A stretch of 64,000 nucleotides of DNA. Origin: Bog-159 sp049511415. Lineage in GTDB: Bacteria > Acidobacteriota > Terriglobia > Bryobacterales > Bryobacteraceae. Of the stretch, positions 16,868-26,077 are shown piece by piece. The DNA lies in contig JBEKYC010000001.1 of assembly GCA_049511415.1 (NCBI GenBank), positions 1-64,000 of the forward strand, written 5' to 3'. A model generated the notes under the pieces. The model worked only from the letters and a program-made list of their open reading frames with translations, ran no database searches and had not been told where the DNA came from. Positions within the stretch are counted from its first letter, which is position 1. Each line of letters starts with the position of its first letter. The position numbers and the translations under genes were made by a program.

Positions 16868-17088
16868 GTAACGCGACGGTCCGCGATCTGTTTCATGACC
16901 ATAGCGAACCATTCCGCATCGGCCGGGCGGCATCAACCTATACGAACGGTAACACCCACAGCAACGGGTTCGATAGCTTTTGGATCCTGTTGAAGCGCTG
17001 CCTGACTGGAAGATACTCGACCATCCCGGGGTGGAGCCGCAGCCCCTCGGACCAGAAATTCGCGGCGAACCAGATACCGCGAAGAACT
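16858..17088 (+). pseudogene. IS1595/ISXO2-type transposase remnant
   Basis: In this frame the translation contains YTNGNTHSNGFDSFWILLKR followed by CLTGRYS and KFAANQIPRR. This matches the C-terminal layout of IS1595-family DDE transposases, where G-x-x-H-T/S-N-x-I-E-S-F-W-x-L-L-K-R is followed by EFAxRxNxR. The catalytic Glu before SFW is Asp here. Everything N-terminal to about 16880, including the zinc-ribbon and first two acidic residues, is missing, and the remnant runs directly into the symporter 3' end. No flanking inverted repeats were recognised. It marks an old insertion. Confidence 0.65.
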
Positions 17089-18645
17089 TTAGCGGAAGGT
17101 CCACCACAGGATCAACGTACAGGCGAACAGCACGCCGGCCCAGATTCGATAATCCGATCCTCCCGGAGTGTGCTCCGCGGCCGAAGCGAACACGTTGCCC
17201 GCGACTTTGTACTCAGGCGGCGGCGCAGTCAGAAGGCTGACCACAATCATCGTGATGGCTGCGAAGAACCACACCAGGATCGAACGGTGCAGAAACGATC
17301 CCAGGTAGGGGTGCGCCACCAGCGCCCAGCCGAGGGTCTCGTCGAGGAACAGAAACAAGCCGAGGCCGAAGCCTGCCGCGCCTCCGGCAATTGCCCCGGC
17401 AGTGTTCCCGCGCTTCCAAAGCAAGCCGACGAAGATCACCGCGCCTAAAGGCACGCCCAGATACGCCGAGAGCATCTGCAGGTAATGCCAGATGGTGACC
17501 GAGAGTCCCACTAAGGGAGCCGCGAGTACGCCAAGCGCGGCCATTAGCATCGTAATCCTGCGCCCGATGACGACCTGATCCTGATCGGAGAGTCCGGGCT
17601 TCCAGTGCATGAAAAAGTCGCGCACAACCAGCGTGGCGCTGGCGTTGTAGCAGGCGCTCATCGAGGACATGAGGATGGCGATGATGCCGGCCAGCACCAG
17701 CCCGCGAAGCCCCACGGGGAGCAAGTCACTGACCAGTCGCGGATAAGCCATGTCGGCTTTCGCGAGATTCGGATAGAGGGCATGCGCGATGACCCCTGGC
17801 AGCACCAGGATGAACGGGATGAGCAGTTTGAGAAAACCCGCGAAGATGGCGCCTTTCTGGCCCTGGTCCACGGAACGCGCGCCCAGGACGCGCTGCACGT
17901 TGGTCTGGTCCATGCACCAGTAGAACATTCCGCCGAGCAGGTTGCCTATGAGAAAGCCGGTGATGGGAAGCTCGGAATCGAGCGGCTTTACCATATGGAT
18001 GAGTCCGGGATCCACGCGTGCGGTCAAGCCGCTCCATCCGCCAACGGTCACCAGTCCGACGATCGTCAGGACGATGCTGCTGACGATGAGCCACGTCCCC
18101 TGCACCATGTCCGCGTAGACCACCGCGCGTAAGCCGCCCTTCATCGTGTAAAGGGCCGTGAAAATGGAGAGGCCGATCATGACCGCCATCTGGTTCCAGC
18201 CAAAGAGCAGAACCAGGAGAAGCGAGCCTGCCCAAAGATCGATGGCGTTCTTGGTGAACACGTTCATCACCAGCAAATTGCCGGAGAGGAAGGCGCGCAA
18301 ACCCCATCCGAAGCGGCGCTCGAGGAATTCCGGGATGGTGTAGATCCTGCTGCGCAGATAGAGCGGTGTGAACAGAGAGGCGAGAATAATCAGGCACCAC
18401 GCGGCCATCCATTCAAATCCGCCGGTGACCATGCCAACCCGGTATCCGTCGCCCGCTAAGCCGACCACATGCTCGGCTGAGATATTGGAGGCCAGCAGCG
18501 ACATGCCGATAAACGGCCACCGCAGATCGCGCCCGGCCAGGAAATACTCGGCGTCGGTTTGTTTCTTGCCCGCCGCACGCAGAACCGCGCCCACGACGAG
18601 GGCCAGGCTAATGACGATGATAACGGAATCGAGGATGCCTAACAC
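17089..18645 (-). CDS. Sodium:solute symporter (SSS family)
   Basis: A 518-residue polytopic inner-membrane protein with about 13 hydrophobic segments. The SSS/SGLT signature is visible in EYFLAGRDLRWPFIGMSLLA followed by SNISAEHVVGL, and in YTIPEFLERRFG, YTMKGGLRAVVYAD and GFLIGNLLGGMFYWCMDQTN. SGLT-like members import sugars, and the WCMDQTNVQR stretch is typical of that branch. The gene is divergent from the DUF1549/DUF1501 pair with about 200 bp between starts. Its stop abuts the transposase remnant, so the extreme C-terminus could have been altered. Confidence 0.9.
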   Translation of the reverse strand: MLGILDSVIIVISLALVVGAVLRAAGKKQTDAEYFLAGRDLRWPFIGMSLLASNISAEHVVGLAGDGYRVGMVTGGFEWMAAWCLIILASLFTPLYLRSRIYTIPEFLERRFGWGLRAFLSGNLLVMNVFTKNAIDLWAGSLLLVLLFGWNQMAVMIGLSIFTALYTMKGGLRAVVYADMVQGTWLIVSSIVLTIVGLVTVGGWSGLTARVDPGLIHMVKPLDSELPITGFLIGNLLGGMFYWCMDQTNVQRVLGARSVDQGQKGAIFAGFLKLLIPFILVLPGVIAHALYPNLAKADMAYPRLVSDLLPVGLRGLVLAGIIAILMSSMSACYNASATLVVRDFFMHWKPGLSDQDQVVIGRRITMLMAALGVLAAPLVGLSVTIWHYLQMLSAYLGVPLGAVIFVGLLWKRGNTAGAIAGGAAGFGLGLFLFLDETLGWALVAHPYLGSFLHRSILVWFFAAITMIVVSLLTAPPPEYKVAGNVFASAAEHTPGGSDYRIWAGVLFACTLILWWTFR

Positions 18646-18847
18646 GCGCGAAACGCTCCCTTCTGACTGCGACTTCGTGGTCCCTTCATTCTATTCGTTA
18701 GGGCGGGGCCGCGATTTTGGCAATCGTTGTCGGCCGGGAGCCGAAGACTCTGCCCTGGCGGCCCATAACCCAAGCCTGCCCGTTGTTCGACTGCGGGAGT
18801 TTCCAGTCGCCGCCTCATACTTCCACATATTGCTGTAGAATCAGGCA

Positions 18848-21490
18848 ATGCGATCATTGGCCGGCAGCCTTGTCCTCCTGTCTGCCACCGCACCCGCTTT
18901 ATTTGCTCAGGCGGCCGCGGGTTCCGTTGACGCCGATTTCTTCGAGACGAAGATCCGCCCCTTGTTCGCGGAGAAGTGCTACGCCTGTCACACGGACGCG
19001 CGCATGGGAGGACTGCAACTCGACTCGCGAGAACACTTCCTCGAAGGCGGGAAGTCCGGACCCATTGCCGTCCCAGGGGATCCTGGCGCGAGCCTTCTAG
19101 TGAAAGCTCTGCGCTACGACGCCAACCCCAAGATGCCACCCACCGGCAAACTGGCCGTGACCCAGATCGCCGCTGTCGAAGCCTGGGTCAGAGCCGGCGC
19201 TGTTTGGCCGCAAGATGCGAAAGCCGCCCTGAAATCGCCGCCCTACACGATCACCCCGGAGCAGCGCGGGTTCTGGTCCTTCGAACCGGTCAAGCGCGTG
19301 TCTCCGCCGAACGTGAAGGATGCGGATTGGGCCCGCACCGACATCGACCGTTTCATCGCGGAAAAGCTCGCGGCGCGTGGCTTGCACCCGGTCCGCCGCG
19401 CCGATCGGCGCACACTCATCCGGCGCGCCAGCTACGATCTTACCGGTCTCCCGCCGGCCGCCGAAGAGGTCGATGCATTTGAGCACGATCGCTCGCCCGA
19501 TGCGTTCGCCAAAGTTGTCGATCGTTTGCTCGCCTCACCTCGCTATGGGGAGCGTTGGGGACGTCTCTGGCTCGACGTCGCCCGCTATTCCGATGACCGG
19601 CTCGACTCGGAGCGCGACAACCCCTACCCGGCTTCCTACCGCTATCGCGATTGGGTGATTCAGGCCATCCGGAACGATATGCCCTACGACGTTTTCGTGA
19701 AGGCCCAAATCGCCGGTGACCAGCTTCCCGATCACGAAAAATACCAAGCGGGCCTCGGTTTCTATGCCTTGAGCCCCGAGATGCAGGATGATCGCGTGGA
19801 TGCCACCACCCGCGGTTTCCTCGGTCTCACGGTTGCCTGCGCACAATGTCACGATCACAAGTACGACCCCATTCCCACTCGCGATTTCTACTCTCTGATG
19901 GGTATCTTCCGCAACACGGACCTGCATGAGATTCCCCTCGCTCCCAAGGAAACCGTCGATGCGTATCAAGCCCAGGACGCCCTGGTTCAGAAAAAGGAGA
20001 AAGAACTCAAGGAGTACGTCGGAGCGCAATCCGCACAGCTCGGTCTGATTCTGGCTTCCGAGACAGCACGCTACCTGCTCGCCTCCGGCCAGCCCTTGAA
20101 CGAGGTTGCAGACCCAACCGCCAGGCCCGCGCTCGACCGGGAAACGCTCGCCCGCTGGACAAAGTATTTGGCGGAGCCCGAAAAGCAACATCCCTTCCTG
20201 AAGGACTGGTACGCTGCCTCCACCGAACAGCAGCGTGCGAAGGCGGCCACGGAATTTCAGGCCCAGGTCCTCGCCGTCATGATCGAGAAGACTCGTGTCG
20301 ACGATGAAAACCACGTCCGCTTGGGTCCTAATCCCACGCGCGAGGATCTCTCTAACGCGAACCTCATTTCACTGGACCGCGCCAGGTTCGGCCTCTGGGA
20401 AGACATGCTCGGCGATCGCGGGGTCTTCCACTACGGAGAATCCGGCAAAGAGGAGGCCAAAATCGACCGGTTCCTCTCGGGCGTTTGGCTCGATCACCTG
20501 AACCAGCTTCGCGCGCAATTAGCGGCGCTGAAAAAGGAACTGCCGCCTGCTTATCCCGTGCTGCAAACCATTACCGACAAGGAGAAGCCCGAGGAACAAC
20601 ATGTCTGGATTCGCGGCGATCAGAACAATCCCGGCGACCTTGCTCCCCCGCATTTTCTGGCCATCCTGTCTCGGGCCGAGCCGGAACCCTTCCCGCGTGG
20701 CAAAGAGCGGCTCGAACTGGCGGAAGCCATCGCCAGCCCCGCCAATCCGCTGACCGCCCGCGTGATGGTCAATCGCGTCTGGCAGCAGCACTTCGGGTAC
20801 GGCCTGGTGCGCACACCCAGCAATTTCGGCTCCCAGGGCGACCGCCCGTCGCATCCCGAACTGCTTGACTATCTCGCGGACCGGTTTGTGCGCGAAGGCT
20901 GGTCGCTCAAGAAACTACATCGCGAAATCATGCTGACCGCAACCTATCAGTTGAGCGATGAGTCCTCCGGCCGCAACTATGCCGCGGACCCCGGCAACCG
21001 CCTGCTTTGGAGATACAACCGCCGGCGCCTCGACGCCGAATCGCTCCGCGACTCCATCCTGTGCGTCTCCGGAAAACTCGATTTGCAGTCAGGCGGCCCC
21101 GCCGTCCGGCTCGACCAGGGAAACAACCGTCGCACGGTCTATGCCTACATTTCCCGCCGCCAGCTCGATCCCATGCTCGCGCTATTCGATTTTCCGAATC
21201 CGAACAGCACCAGCGAGCAGCGCCTGCAAACTACCGTCCCGCTACAGAAACTCTTCTTCATGAATAGTCCGTTCGTAATGGATCAGTCCACCGCTCTCGC
21301 CGCGCGCATTGCCGCCGATTCATCGAGTGACGACCAGCGGATTACAGCCGCTTACCGCCTGGTGCTGCAGCGCGATCCTACACCTGAAGAAAGGCGTCTT
21401 GGTCACAAATTCATCGACGGAAACGCCGGCGCGTGGCCGGCATATACCCAGGTCCTGCTAAGTTCCAATGAGTTCACTTATCTCAACTAG
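18848..21490 (+). CDS. PSD1 and planctomycete cytochrome C domain protein (DUF1549/DUF1553)
   Basis: Exported 880-residue protein. After a signal peptide (LVLLSATAPALFAQ) comes a planctomycete-type cytochrome c domain with heme motif C44-YA-C47-H48 and the distal PKMPP segment. The DUF1549 domain (PSCyt2) follows with ACAQCHDHKYDPIPTRDFYS, and a C-terminal DUF1553 domain (PSD1) contains RVMVNRVWQQHFGYGLVRTP. Family function is not established; members occur with DUF1501 proteins in polysaccharide or sulfatase contexts of Planctomycetes and acidobacteria. A TAGAAT box lies 6 nt before the ATG without a Shine-Dalgarno sequence. The DUF1501 gene follows directly. Confidence 0.93.
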   Translation: MRSLAGSLVLLSATAPALFAQAAAGSVDADFFETKIRPLFAEKCYACHTDARMGGLQLDSREHFLEGGKSGPIAVPGDPGASLLVKALRYDANPKMPPTGKLAVTQIAAVEAWVRAGAVWPQDAKAALKSPPYTITPEQRGFWSFEPVKRVSPPNVKDADWARTDIDRFIAEKLAARGLHPVRRADRRTLIRRASYDLTGLPPAAEEVDAFEHDRSPDAFAKVVDRLLASPRYGERWGRLWLDVARYSDDRLDSERDNPYPASYRYRDWVIQAIRNDMPYDVFVKAQIAGDQLPDHEKYQAGLGFYALSPEMQDDRVDATTRGFLGLTVACAQCHDHKYDPIPTRDFYSLMGIFRNTDLHEIPLAPKETVDAYQAQDALVQKKEKELKEYVGAQSAQLGLILASETARYLLASGQPLNEVADPTARPALDRETLARWTKYLAEPEKQHPFLKDWYAASTEQQRAKAATEFQAQVLAVMIEKTRVDDENHVRLGPNPTREDLSNANLISLDRARFGLWEDMLGDRGVFHYGESGKEEAKIDRFLSGVWLDHLNQLRAQLAALKKELPPAYPVLQTITDKEKPEEQHVWIRGDQNNPGDLAPPHFLAILSRAEPEPFPRGKERLELAEAIASPANPLTARVMVNRVWQQHFGYGLVRTPSNFGSQGDRPSHPELLDYLADRFVREGWSLKKLHREIMLTATYQLSDESSGRNYAADPGNRLLWRYNRRRLDAESLRDSILCVSGKLDLQSGGPAVRLDQGNNRRTVYAYISRRQLDPMLALFDFPNPNSTSEQRLQTTVPLQKLFFMNSPFVMDQSTALAARIAADSSSDDQRITAAYRLVLQRDPTPEERRLGHKFIDGNAGAWPAYTQVLLSSNEFTYLN

Positions 21491-21491
21491 A

Positions 21492-22916
21492 ATGGGAAAC
21501 GAGATGATCTCCGTGCCATCGCGACGTCAGATACTCCGCACCATGGGGACCGGCTTCGGCATGGCCGGCCTCGCCGGTATTCTCAACGCATTGGAGACCG
21601 TCCGCACAAAAACGCCACCGGGGGCAACCGCGCCCCTGGCGCCCAAAGCCCCGCACTTCAAGGCTTCGGCCAAGCACGTCATCTTTCTGTTTCTCAACGG
21701 CGGTCCCTCCCAGGTGGATACTTTCGATCCCAAGCCCATGCTGCAGAAATACAGCGGCCAGCCCATGCCCAACGGCAACCTGAAGACTGAGCGCAAAACC
21801 GGCAATCTGCTCGGCTCGCCCTTCGCCTTCCGCCGCTGCGGCAAGAGCGGCATCGAGATCAGTGAGATCTTTCCCAAACTGGGAGATGCGATCGACGACG
21901 TGTGCGTGATTCGCTCGATGTACACGGAGATTCCGAACCATGAACCGTCGCTCTTCCTGATGAACTGTGGCCATCGTGTCCCCGGCCGTCCGTCGATGGG
22001 TTCGTGGCTGACCTACGGCCTCGGCTCGGAAAACCAAAACCTGCCCGGCTACGTCGTCTTGTGCCCAGGTTACCCCATCGTAGGAGCGCAACTGTGGAGT
22101 TCCACGTTTCTCCCGGCTATTTACCAGGGCACTTACATCCCGAACAGCGAGAAGACTCCCGACAAACTCATCAACTTCATACACAATCCGTCAACCCCCA
22201 TGCCCGGACAGCGCCGCGCGCTGGATCTGCTGCGCCAGTTGAACCTTATGGAAGAAAAGCGCGAAGGCGAGGATAGCCAACTCGAAAGCAGTATCCAGGC
22301 AGCGGAAATCGCCTACCGGATGCAAAGCGAGGCGCCCGAGGTCTTCGACATTTCCAAAGAGCCGGAGGCCGTCCGCGGCCGCTACGGCGACCATGATTTC
22401 GGCCGCGGCTGTCTGATGGCCCGCCGCTTGGTAGAGCACGGCGTGCGCATGGTGCAGGTCTATTACGGCAACGGTCAGCCATGGGACAACCACGACGATA
22501 TTCTCATCCATCGCAAGCTGGCGCATGACGTGGACGGTCCCATCGCCGCCCTGTTGGCCGATCTTAAGGCGTCGGGCCTTCTGCAGGAGACCCTGGTCAT
22601 CATCGGTGGCGAATTCGGCCGTACGCCGGTGCTTGAGGTCAGCGGTCTGGTGAAAGTACAAAATGGCCGCGATCATAACAGCCACGGCTTCTCCACGCTG
22701 CTGGCCGGCGGTGGCGTTAAAGGCGGCGCCACCTACGGCAACACGGACGAGTTCGGCTTCAAGGCGGTGGAGAATCCCGTGCACATTCATGACCTGCATG
22801 CCACCGTGCTTCATGCCATGGGCATGGATCACACCAAATTGACCTACCGTTACAGCGGCCGCGACTTCCGCCTGACCGATGTTTCCGGAAATGTCGTGCA
22901 CGACATCTTGGCCTGA
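21492..22916 (+). CDS. DUF1501 domain protein with Tat-type signal
   Basis: From ATG 21492 the product has 474 residues. The start (SRRQILRTMGTGFGMAGLAG) is a Tat-like signal. The body is the DUF1501 fold, an alkaline-phosphatase/sulfatase relative: HVIFLFLNGGPSQVDTFDPK, then GRDHNSHGFSTLLAGGGVKG and HATVLHAMG. It begins 1 nt after the DUF1549 gene's stop; an in-frame ATG 24 nt upstream overlaps that gene and another at 21504 is also possible. The pair presumably forms a periplasmic module, reaction unknown. Confidence 0.92.
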   Translation: MGNEMISVPSRRQILRTMGTGFGMAGLAGILNALETVRTKTPPGATAPLAPKAPHFKASAKHVIFLFLNGGPSQVDTFDPKPMLQKYSGQPMPNGNLKTERKTGNLLGSPFAFRRCGKSGIEISEIFPKLGDAIDDVCVIRSMYTEIPNHEPSLFLMNCGHRVPGRPSMGSWLTYGLGSENQNLPGYVVLCPGYPIVGAQLWSSTFLPAIYQGTYIPNSEKTPDKLINFIHNPSTPMPGQRRALDLLRQLNLMEEKREGEDSQLESSIQAAEIAYRMQSEAPEVFDISKEPEAVRGRYGDHDFGRGCLMARRLVEHGVRMVQVYYGNGQPWDNHDDILIHRKLAHDVDGPIAALLADLKASGLLQETLVIIGGEFGRTPVLEVSGLVKVQNGRDHNSHGFSTLLAGGGVKGGATYGNTDEFGFKAVENPVHIHDLHATVLHAMGMDHTKLTYRYSGRDFRLTDVSGNVVHDILA

Positions 22917-23016
22917 GCCGCTATTAGTCGACGACGGGGATACATAATGCATCAACCGGCTTCGAACTTGGCATTTTCTTGGAAAGCCACCCCGAAAACG
23001 TCCACCCCACCGCGCT

Positions 23017-23766
23017 TCATTGTTTTCCGGCGCCAAAAAACTCGATCGCGCGCGGAAGGTCGGCGTATTGATAAAGGATGTAGTCCGGCTCGGTCTCGGG
23101 AGGTCCGCCAGGGTTGCCGTGCGGGCAGAACAAGATCGTCTTCATCCCAACTTGCCGGGCGCCGAAGACGTCGCGAAAGCGGTCGTTGCCTATGAAGATC
23201 GCCTCTTCCGGGCTGGCCCGCAATTCGGCCAGGGCCGCCTGAAACAGCCGGGGGTCGGGTTTACGAAACCCATAATCCCCCGAGATGATCACCGAGGCGA
23301 AGTAGTCGGCCAGGCCGGCGGCCCGCAGTTCGGGTAAGGCATAGGCGCTCTGCGCGTCGGAAACCACCGCCAGAGAATGGCTCGTCTTCACCTGGGCCAG
23401 CACCTCTTGCGCTTGCGGAAATGCCGCCAGCCGTTTGCGGCAGATCCCGCGCTGCAGTTCGGCCAGGAACAGCGGCATCTGGAGCAGCTTGTCCGGTTTC
23501 AGAGAACGGGTGTATTCGCTCGCGTGCCGGCGCAACACTTCGCGCCAGACCGCGACCACGTCGAACTCGGGATGGACTTCCTTGCTCGCCGCGAACTGCT
23601 CTTTCATGATCTGGAAGTACAAATCCCGCACTTCCCCCCGTCGCAGCGCGATGCCCTGATAGCTGAGAAAGTGCGCGATGGCGCGGTATGCATCCTCCAT
23701 CCACTCATCGGTTTCGATGTCGATCAGGGTGCCGTTGACATCGAAGAGCAGGGCCCGGATCTCCAT
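23017..23766 (-). CDS. HAD superfamily hydrolase with a DxNGT motif
   Basis: The 249-residue protein has the HAD fold: motif I LLFDVNGTLID, motif II SDAQSAY (Ser), motif III Lys in GFRKPDPRLFQ and motif IV FIGNDRFRDVFGA. The nucleophile Asp is present, but the second acidic residue of the usual DxDGT is Asn. This occurs in haloacid-dehalogenase-like subfamily I members and casts doubt on simple phosphatase activity. Its start codon directly abuts the stop of the APH-like gene, so the two are co-translated. Substrate unknown. Confidence 0.88.
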   Translation of the reverse strand: MEIRALLFDVNGTLIDIETDEWMEDAYRAIAHFLSYQGIALRRGEVRDLYFQIMKEQFAASKEVHPEFDVVAVWREVLRRHASEYTRSLKPDKLLQMPLFLAELQRGICRKRLAAFPQAQEVLAQVKTSHSLAVVSDAQSAYALPELRAAGLADYFASVIISGDYGFRKPDPRLFQAALAELRASPEEAIFIGNDRFRDVFGARQVGMKTILFCPHGNPGGPPETEPDYILYQYADLPRAIEFFGAGKQ

Positions 23767-24771
23767 TCACGGTGTCCGCAAAATGACTTTGGCTTCTTCC
23801 ACCAGCCGTCCGCGTTGGGGCGCGCTCACCCAGGAGTTTCGCGCGATGCGCAGCAAAGTGAGCGCCATCTGGAAGGGCAAGCGCCCGGTAATCGAGCGAA
23901 ATGCCCGGTCGCGGTCCGGGAAGTGGCAGGCGTATTCCCAAAGAAAGTGGCCGATGAACGGTTCGGCCGCATGCTTGTTCCCGGTGGCCTGCAGGAAATA
24001 GTGCTGCAGTTCCCCCGCGATCCGTCCCAGATCGAACGTGCGGTCGGCCCGCTTCATCCGTTCCAGGTCGATCGCGATCACGCTGAGACCGCGCCCGAAC
24101 AGCAGGTTACTGGGGGTGGCATCGCCATGCACGAGCACCTGCCTATCCTCCCACATGCGCGGTTTCTCCCGCCAGCGGTCACGCAACCAAAATAGTTCAT
24201 CCGCGTCCCAGGCGCCCATCACCTTCTGGGTCTGCAGTTTGCGGACCAGCCGGTTCAGGTAGGCGCAGTCCTGGTGGAAATCCACGCCGTGCCCGTTGGC
24301 GGTGCGGTTGTGCAGGGTCGCCAGGAAGTAAGCCAGCGCCGTCAGCTTGTCGAAAAGCGGGTGAGATTGCCCCTCGTGAATCGCGTCATGCACGAAGGCG
24401 CTTAACGGAATCCCTGCGGTATACTCCTCCACCAGGATGCTGTTGAGCCATGCATTCGTCCCCAGCGGCCGTACGATGTGATGCGGGTATCCGGCCAGGC
24501 CATATCCACGCAGGAGCTGCAGATTGTCGAACTCCTGGCGCATGCGCGCCGTGCCTTCGGCCGCCTGGTGGCCGCCGCTGACGAAGAACTTGCCCACCAC
24601 CTGGGTGCTGCTGTGGCGCTCCTGGTAAAGATAGACTTTGCCGTCCTTCATGCTGAAGACGCGGAATTCGGCCGCTCTGTTGCGCACTCCTATTTGCGGC
24701 AGGACCTCCTGCACCAGATAAGGATGCAGCGGATCTTGCGAGGAGAGATGTCCGAGGTACTGTTTTGGCAC
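23767..24771 (-). CDS. Aminoglycoside-phosphotransferase-fold kinase
   Basis: A 334-residue protein of the APH/choline kinase fold. The catalytic motif is VLVHGDATPSNLLF (H-G-D-x4-N) and the metal-binding Asp follows in VIAIDLERM. The N-terminal part VYLYQERHSSTQVVGKFF resembles the ATP-binding lobe. Members phosphorylate hydroxyls of small molecules such as sugars, choline and antibiotics; this one cannot be placed further. Upstream of and contiguous with the HAD-like gene, so a kinase/HAD pair on a shared metabolite is plausible. Confidence 0.82.
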   Translation of the reverse strand: MPKQYLGHLSSQDPLHPYLVQEVLPQIGVRNRAAEFRVFSMKDGKVYLYQERHSSTQVVGKFFVSGGHQAAEGTARMRQEFDNLQLLRGYGLAGYPHHIVRPLGTNAWLNSILVEEYTAGIPLSAFVHDAIHEGQSHPLFDKLTALAYFLATLHNRTANGHGVDFHQDCAYLNRLVRKLQTQKVMGAWDADELFWLRDRWREKPRMWEDRQVLVHGDATPSNLLFGRGLSVIAIDLERMKRADRTFDLGRIAGELQHYFLQATGNKHAAEPFIGHFLWEYACHFPDRDRAFRSITGRLPFQMALTLLRIARNSWVSAPQRGRLVEEAKVILRTP

Positions 24772-24977
24772 AGGCCTCCTCTCGAATCAAAGTGGCGATC
24801 CTGCAAGGTTGAATCAGGCGGGAAATCCGCCCTTGCGGGCAAATCTCCGCTCACAGGGCGTCATCGAATTGTAACATTAAAATTGAGATGCGCGGCTCGA
24901 TTGGGCTGGCGCCGCGTAACCTTCCGCACCTACAGCCCTGGCGGCCCTCGAAATCCTTGCTAGACTGCGAATAATAC

Positions 24978-25895
24978 GTGACGTTCGAGCTTCTCAGCAG
25001 AGGGTTGCCGCGCTTGGCATGCGTTTTGTGGGCCTGCTGCAGCGCCACGCTGCTCCCGGCCGCGCAACGCTATCCGGCCGCCGGCCTCGTTCTGAAAATC
25101 GACCGTGCCCACAAGAGCTTCGTCGCCTCCTGCAAAGCCATCCCGAATTATATGGACGCCATGGTCATGCCCATTCCAGTCCATGACGAGAAGTTGTTGG
25201 ATAAGCTGCATCCGGGCGATGCGATCGACTTCACCTTGGTAGTCACCGGCGACGATGCATGGGCCGAGGACATCCGGACTCACCATTTCCAGAGCACGGA
25301 ACAGGACCCGTTTCAAGCCGGCGGACTGCGCTTGATCGAGAACTTCGGCGAAACCGGCCCGGCGGCGCGTGAGGTGCCCGTCGGCCAAACGGTTCCGGAC
25401 TTCACCCTGACCGGCGAAGCCGCCCAACCCGTCACCCTGTCCCAATTTCGCGGCAAAGTGGTGGTGGCCGCCTTCGTATACACCAGTTGCCCGCTTCCGA
25501 ACTTTTGCTTTCGGTTGTCGAACAATCTGGGCCAATTGCAAACGCGGTTCGCGAACCGTATGGGCCGCGATTTGATCCTGCTCAGCATCACCATCGATCC
25601 GGTGCGCGACACCCCGCCCGTGCTGCTCAAGTACGCCGCTACCTGGAAGGCAGATACCAGCGCCTGGCATTTTCTAACCGGATCGGAGCAGGCTATTCGC
25701 ACGGTGTCGCACCGCTTCGGCGTGAACTACTGGCCCGGCGAGGGATCCTTGACGCACTCGCTGCACACCATCCTGATCGATCGCCAAGGGCGCCTGTCTG
25801 CCAATCTGGAGGGCAACGAATTCACCGCGCAGCAACTCGGCGATCTGGTGTCCGCTCAGATGGACCAGCCGTCCATCAATGCGCCCCATCCCTGA
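24978..25895 (+). CDS. Fusion of a CusF-like copper-binding domain and an SCO1/SenC domain
   Basis: The 305-residue exported protein (signal LACVLWACCSATLLPAAQ) has two copper-linked modules. Residues 35-95 resemble the CusF-type beta-barrel: GLVLKIDRAHKSF, YMDAMVMPIPV with Met59/Met62/Met64, then LHPGDAIDFTLVV. Residues 135-300 form a thioredoxin-like SCO1/SenC domain with TSCPLPNFC (Cys171, Cys177), ITIDPVRDTP and THSLHTILIDRQG, whose His would complete the copper site. SCO proteins deliver copper or reduce CuA sites of cytochrome oxidase. Cysteine spacing is CxxxxxC rather than the classical CxxxC. Start codon is GTG. Encoded alone. Confidence 0.87.
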   Translation: MTFELLSRGLPRLACVLWACCSATLLPAAQRYPAAGLVLKIDRAHKSFVASCKAIPNYMDAMVMPIPVHDEKLLDKLHPGDAIDFTLVVTGDDAWAEDIRTHHFQSTEQDPFQAGGLRLIENFGETGPAAREVPVGQTVPDFTLTGEAAQPVTLSQFRGKVVVAAFVYTSCPLPNFCFRLSNNLGQLQTRFANRMGRDLILLSITIDPVRDTPPVLLKYAATWKADTSAWHFLTGSEQAIRTVSHRFGVNYWPGEGSLTHSLHTILIDRQGRLSANLEGNEFTAQQLGDLVSAQMDQPSINAPHP

Positions 25896-25933
25896 GGGGC
25901 ACGAAGCAGCAGTCCGGCGGTCCCCATATGGCT

Positions 25934-25961
25934 TCGAATCGCATGAAGCGCTGCGATTCGA
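25934..25961. terminator. Hairpin between convergent genes
   Basis: TCGAATCGCA (25934-25943) and TGCGATTCGA (25952-25961) form a perfect 10-bp stem with an 8-nt loop, between the SCO stop (25895) and the 31-codon gene's stop (25982). The position suits a bidirectional terminator, but neither side has a T-run. Confidence 0.45.
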
Positions 25962-25981
25962 GAGACGCATCCAGCGTTTCA

Positions 25982-26077
25982 TCAACGCGTCAATACCCGC
26001 ATGACGCCTGCCAGGCACGCCCGCGCCATCCAGAATGCCAGCGGAAAACTCACTGCCGTTGTCAACAGCCACGCCAT
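25982..26077 (-). CDS. 31-residue membrane peptide downstream of the L,D-transpeptidase
   Basis: A 31-codon gene from ATG 26077 to TGA 25982. It is preceded by TAAGGAG at ideal spacing, and begins 10 nt after the transpeptidase stop. The product (MAWLLTTAVSFPLAFWMARA, then CLAGVMRVLTR) is one hydrophobic segment with a basic C-terminus, consistent with a single-pass inner-membrane peptide, N-out/C-in by the positive-inside rule. The strong ribosome-binding site and operon position support translation. No family was recognised. Confidence 0.55.
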   Translation of the reverse strand: MAWLLTTAVSFPLAFWMARACLAGVMRVLTR

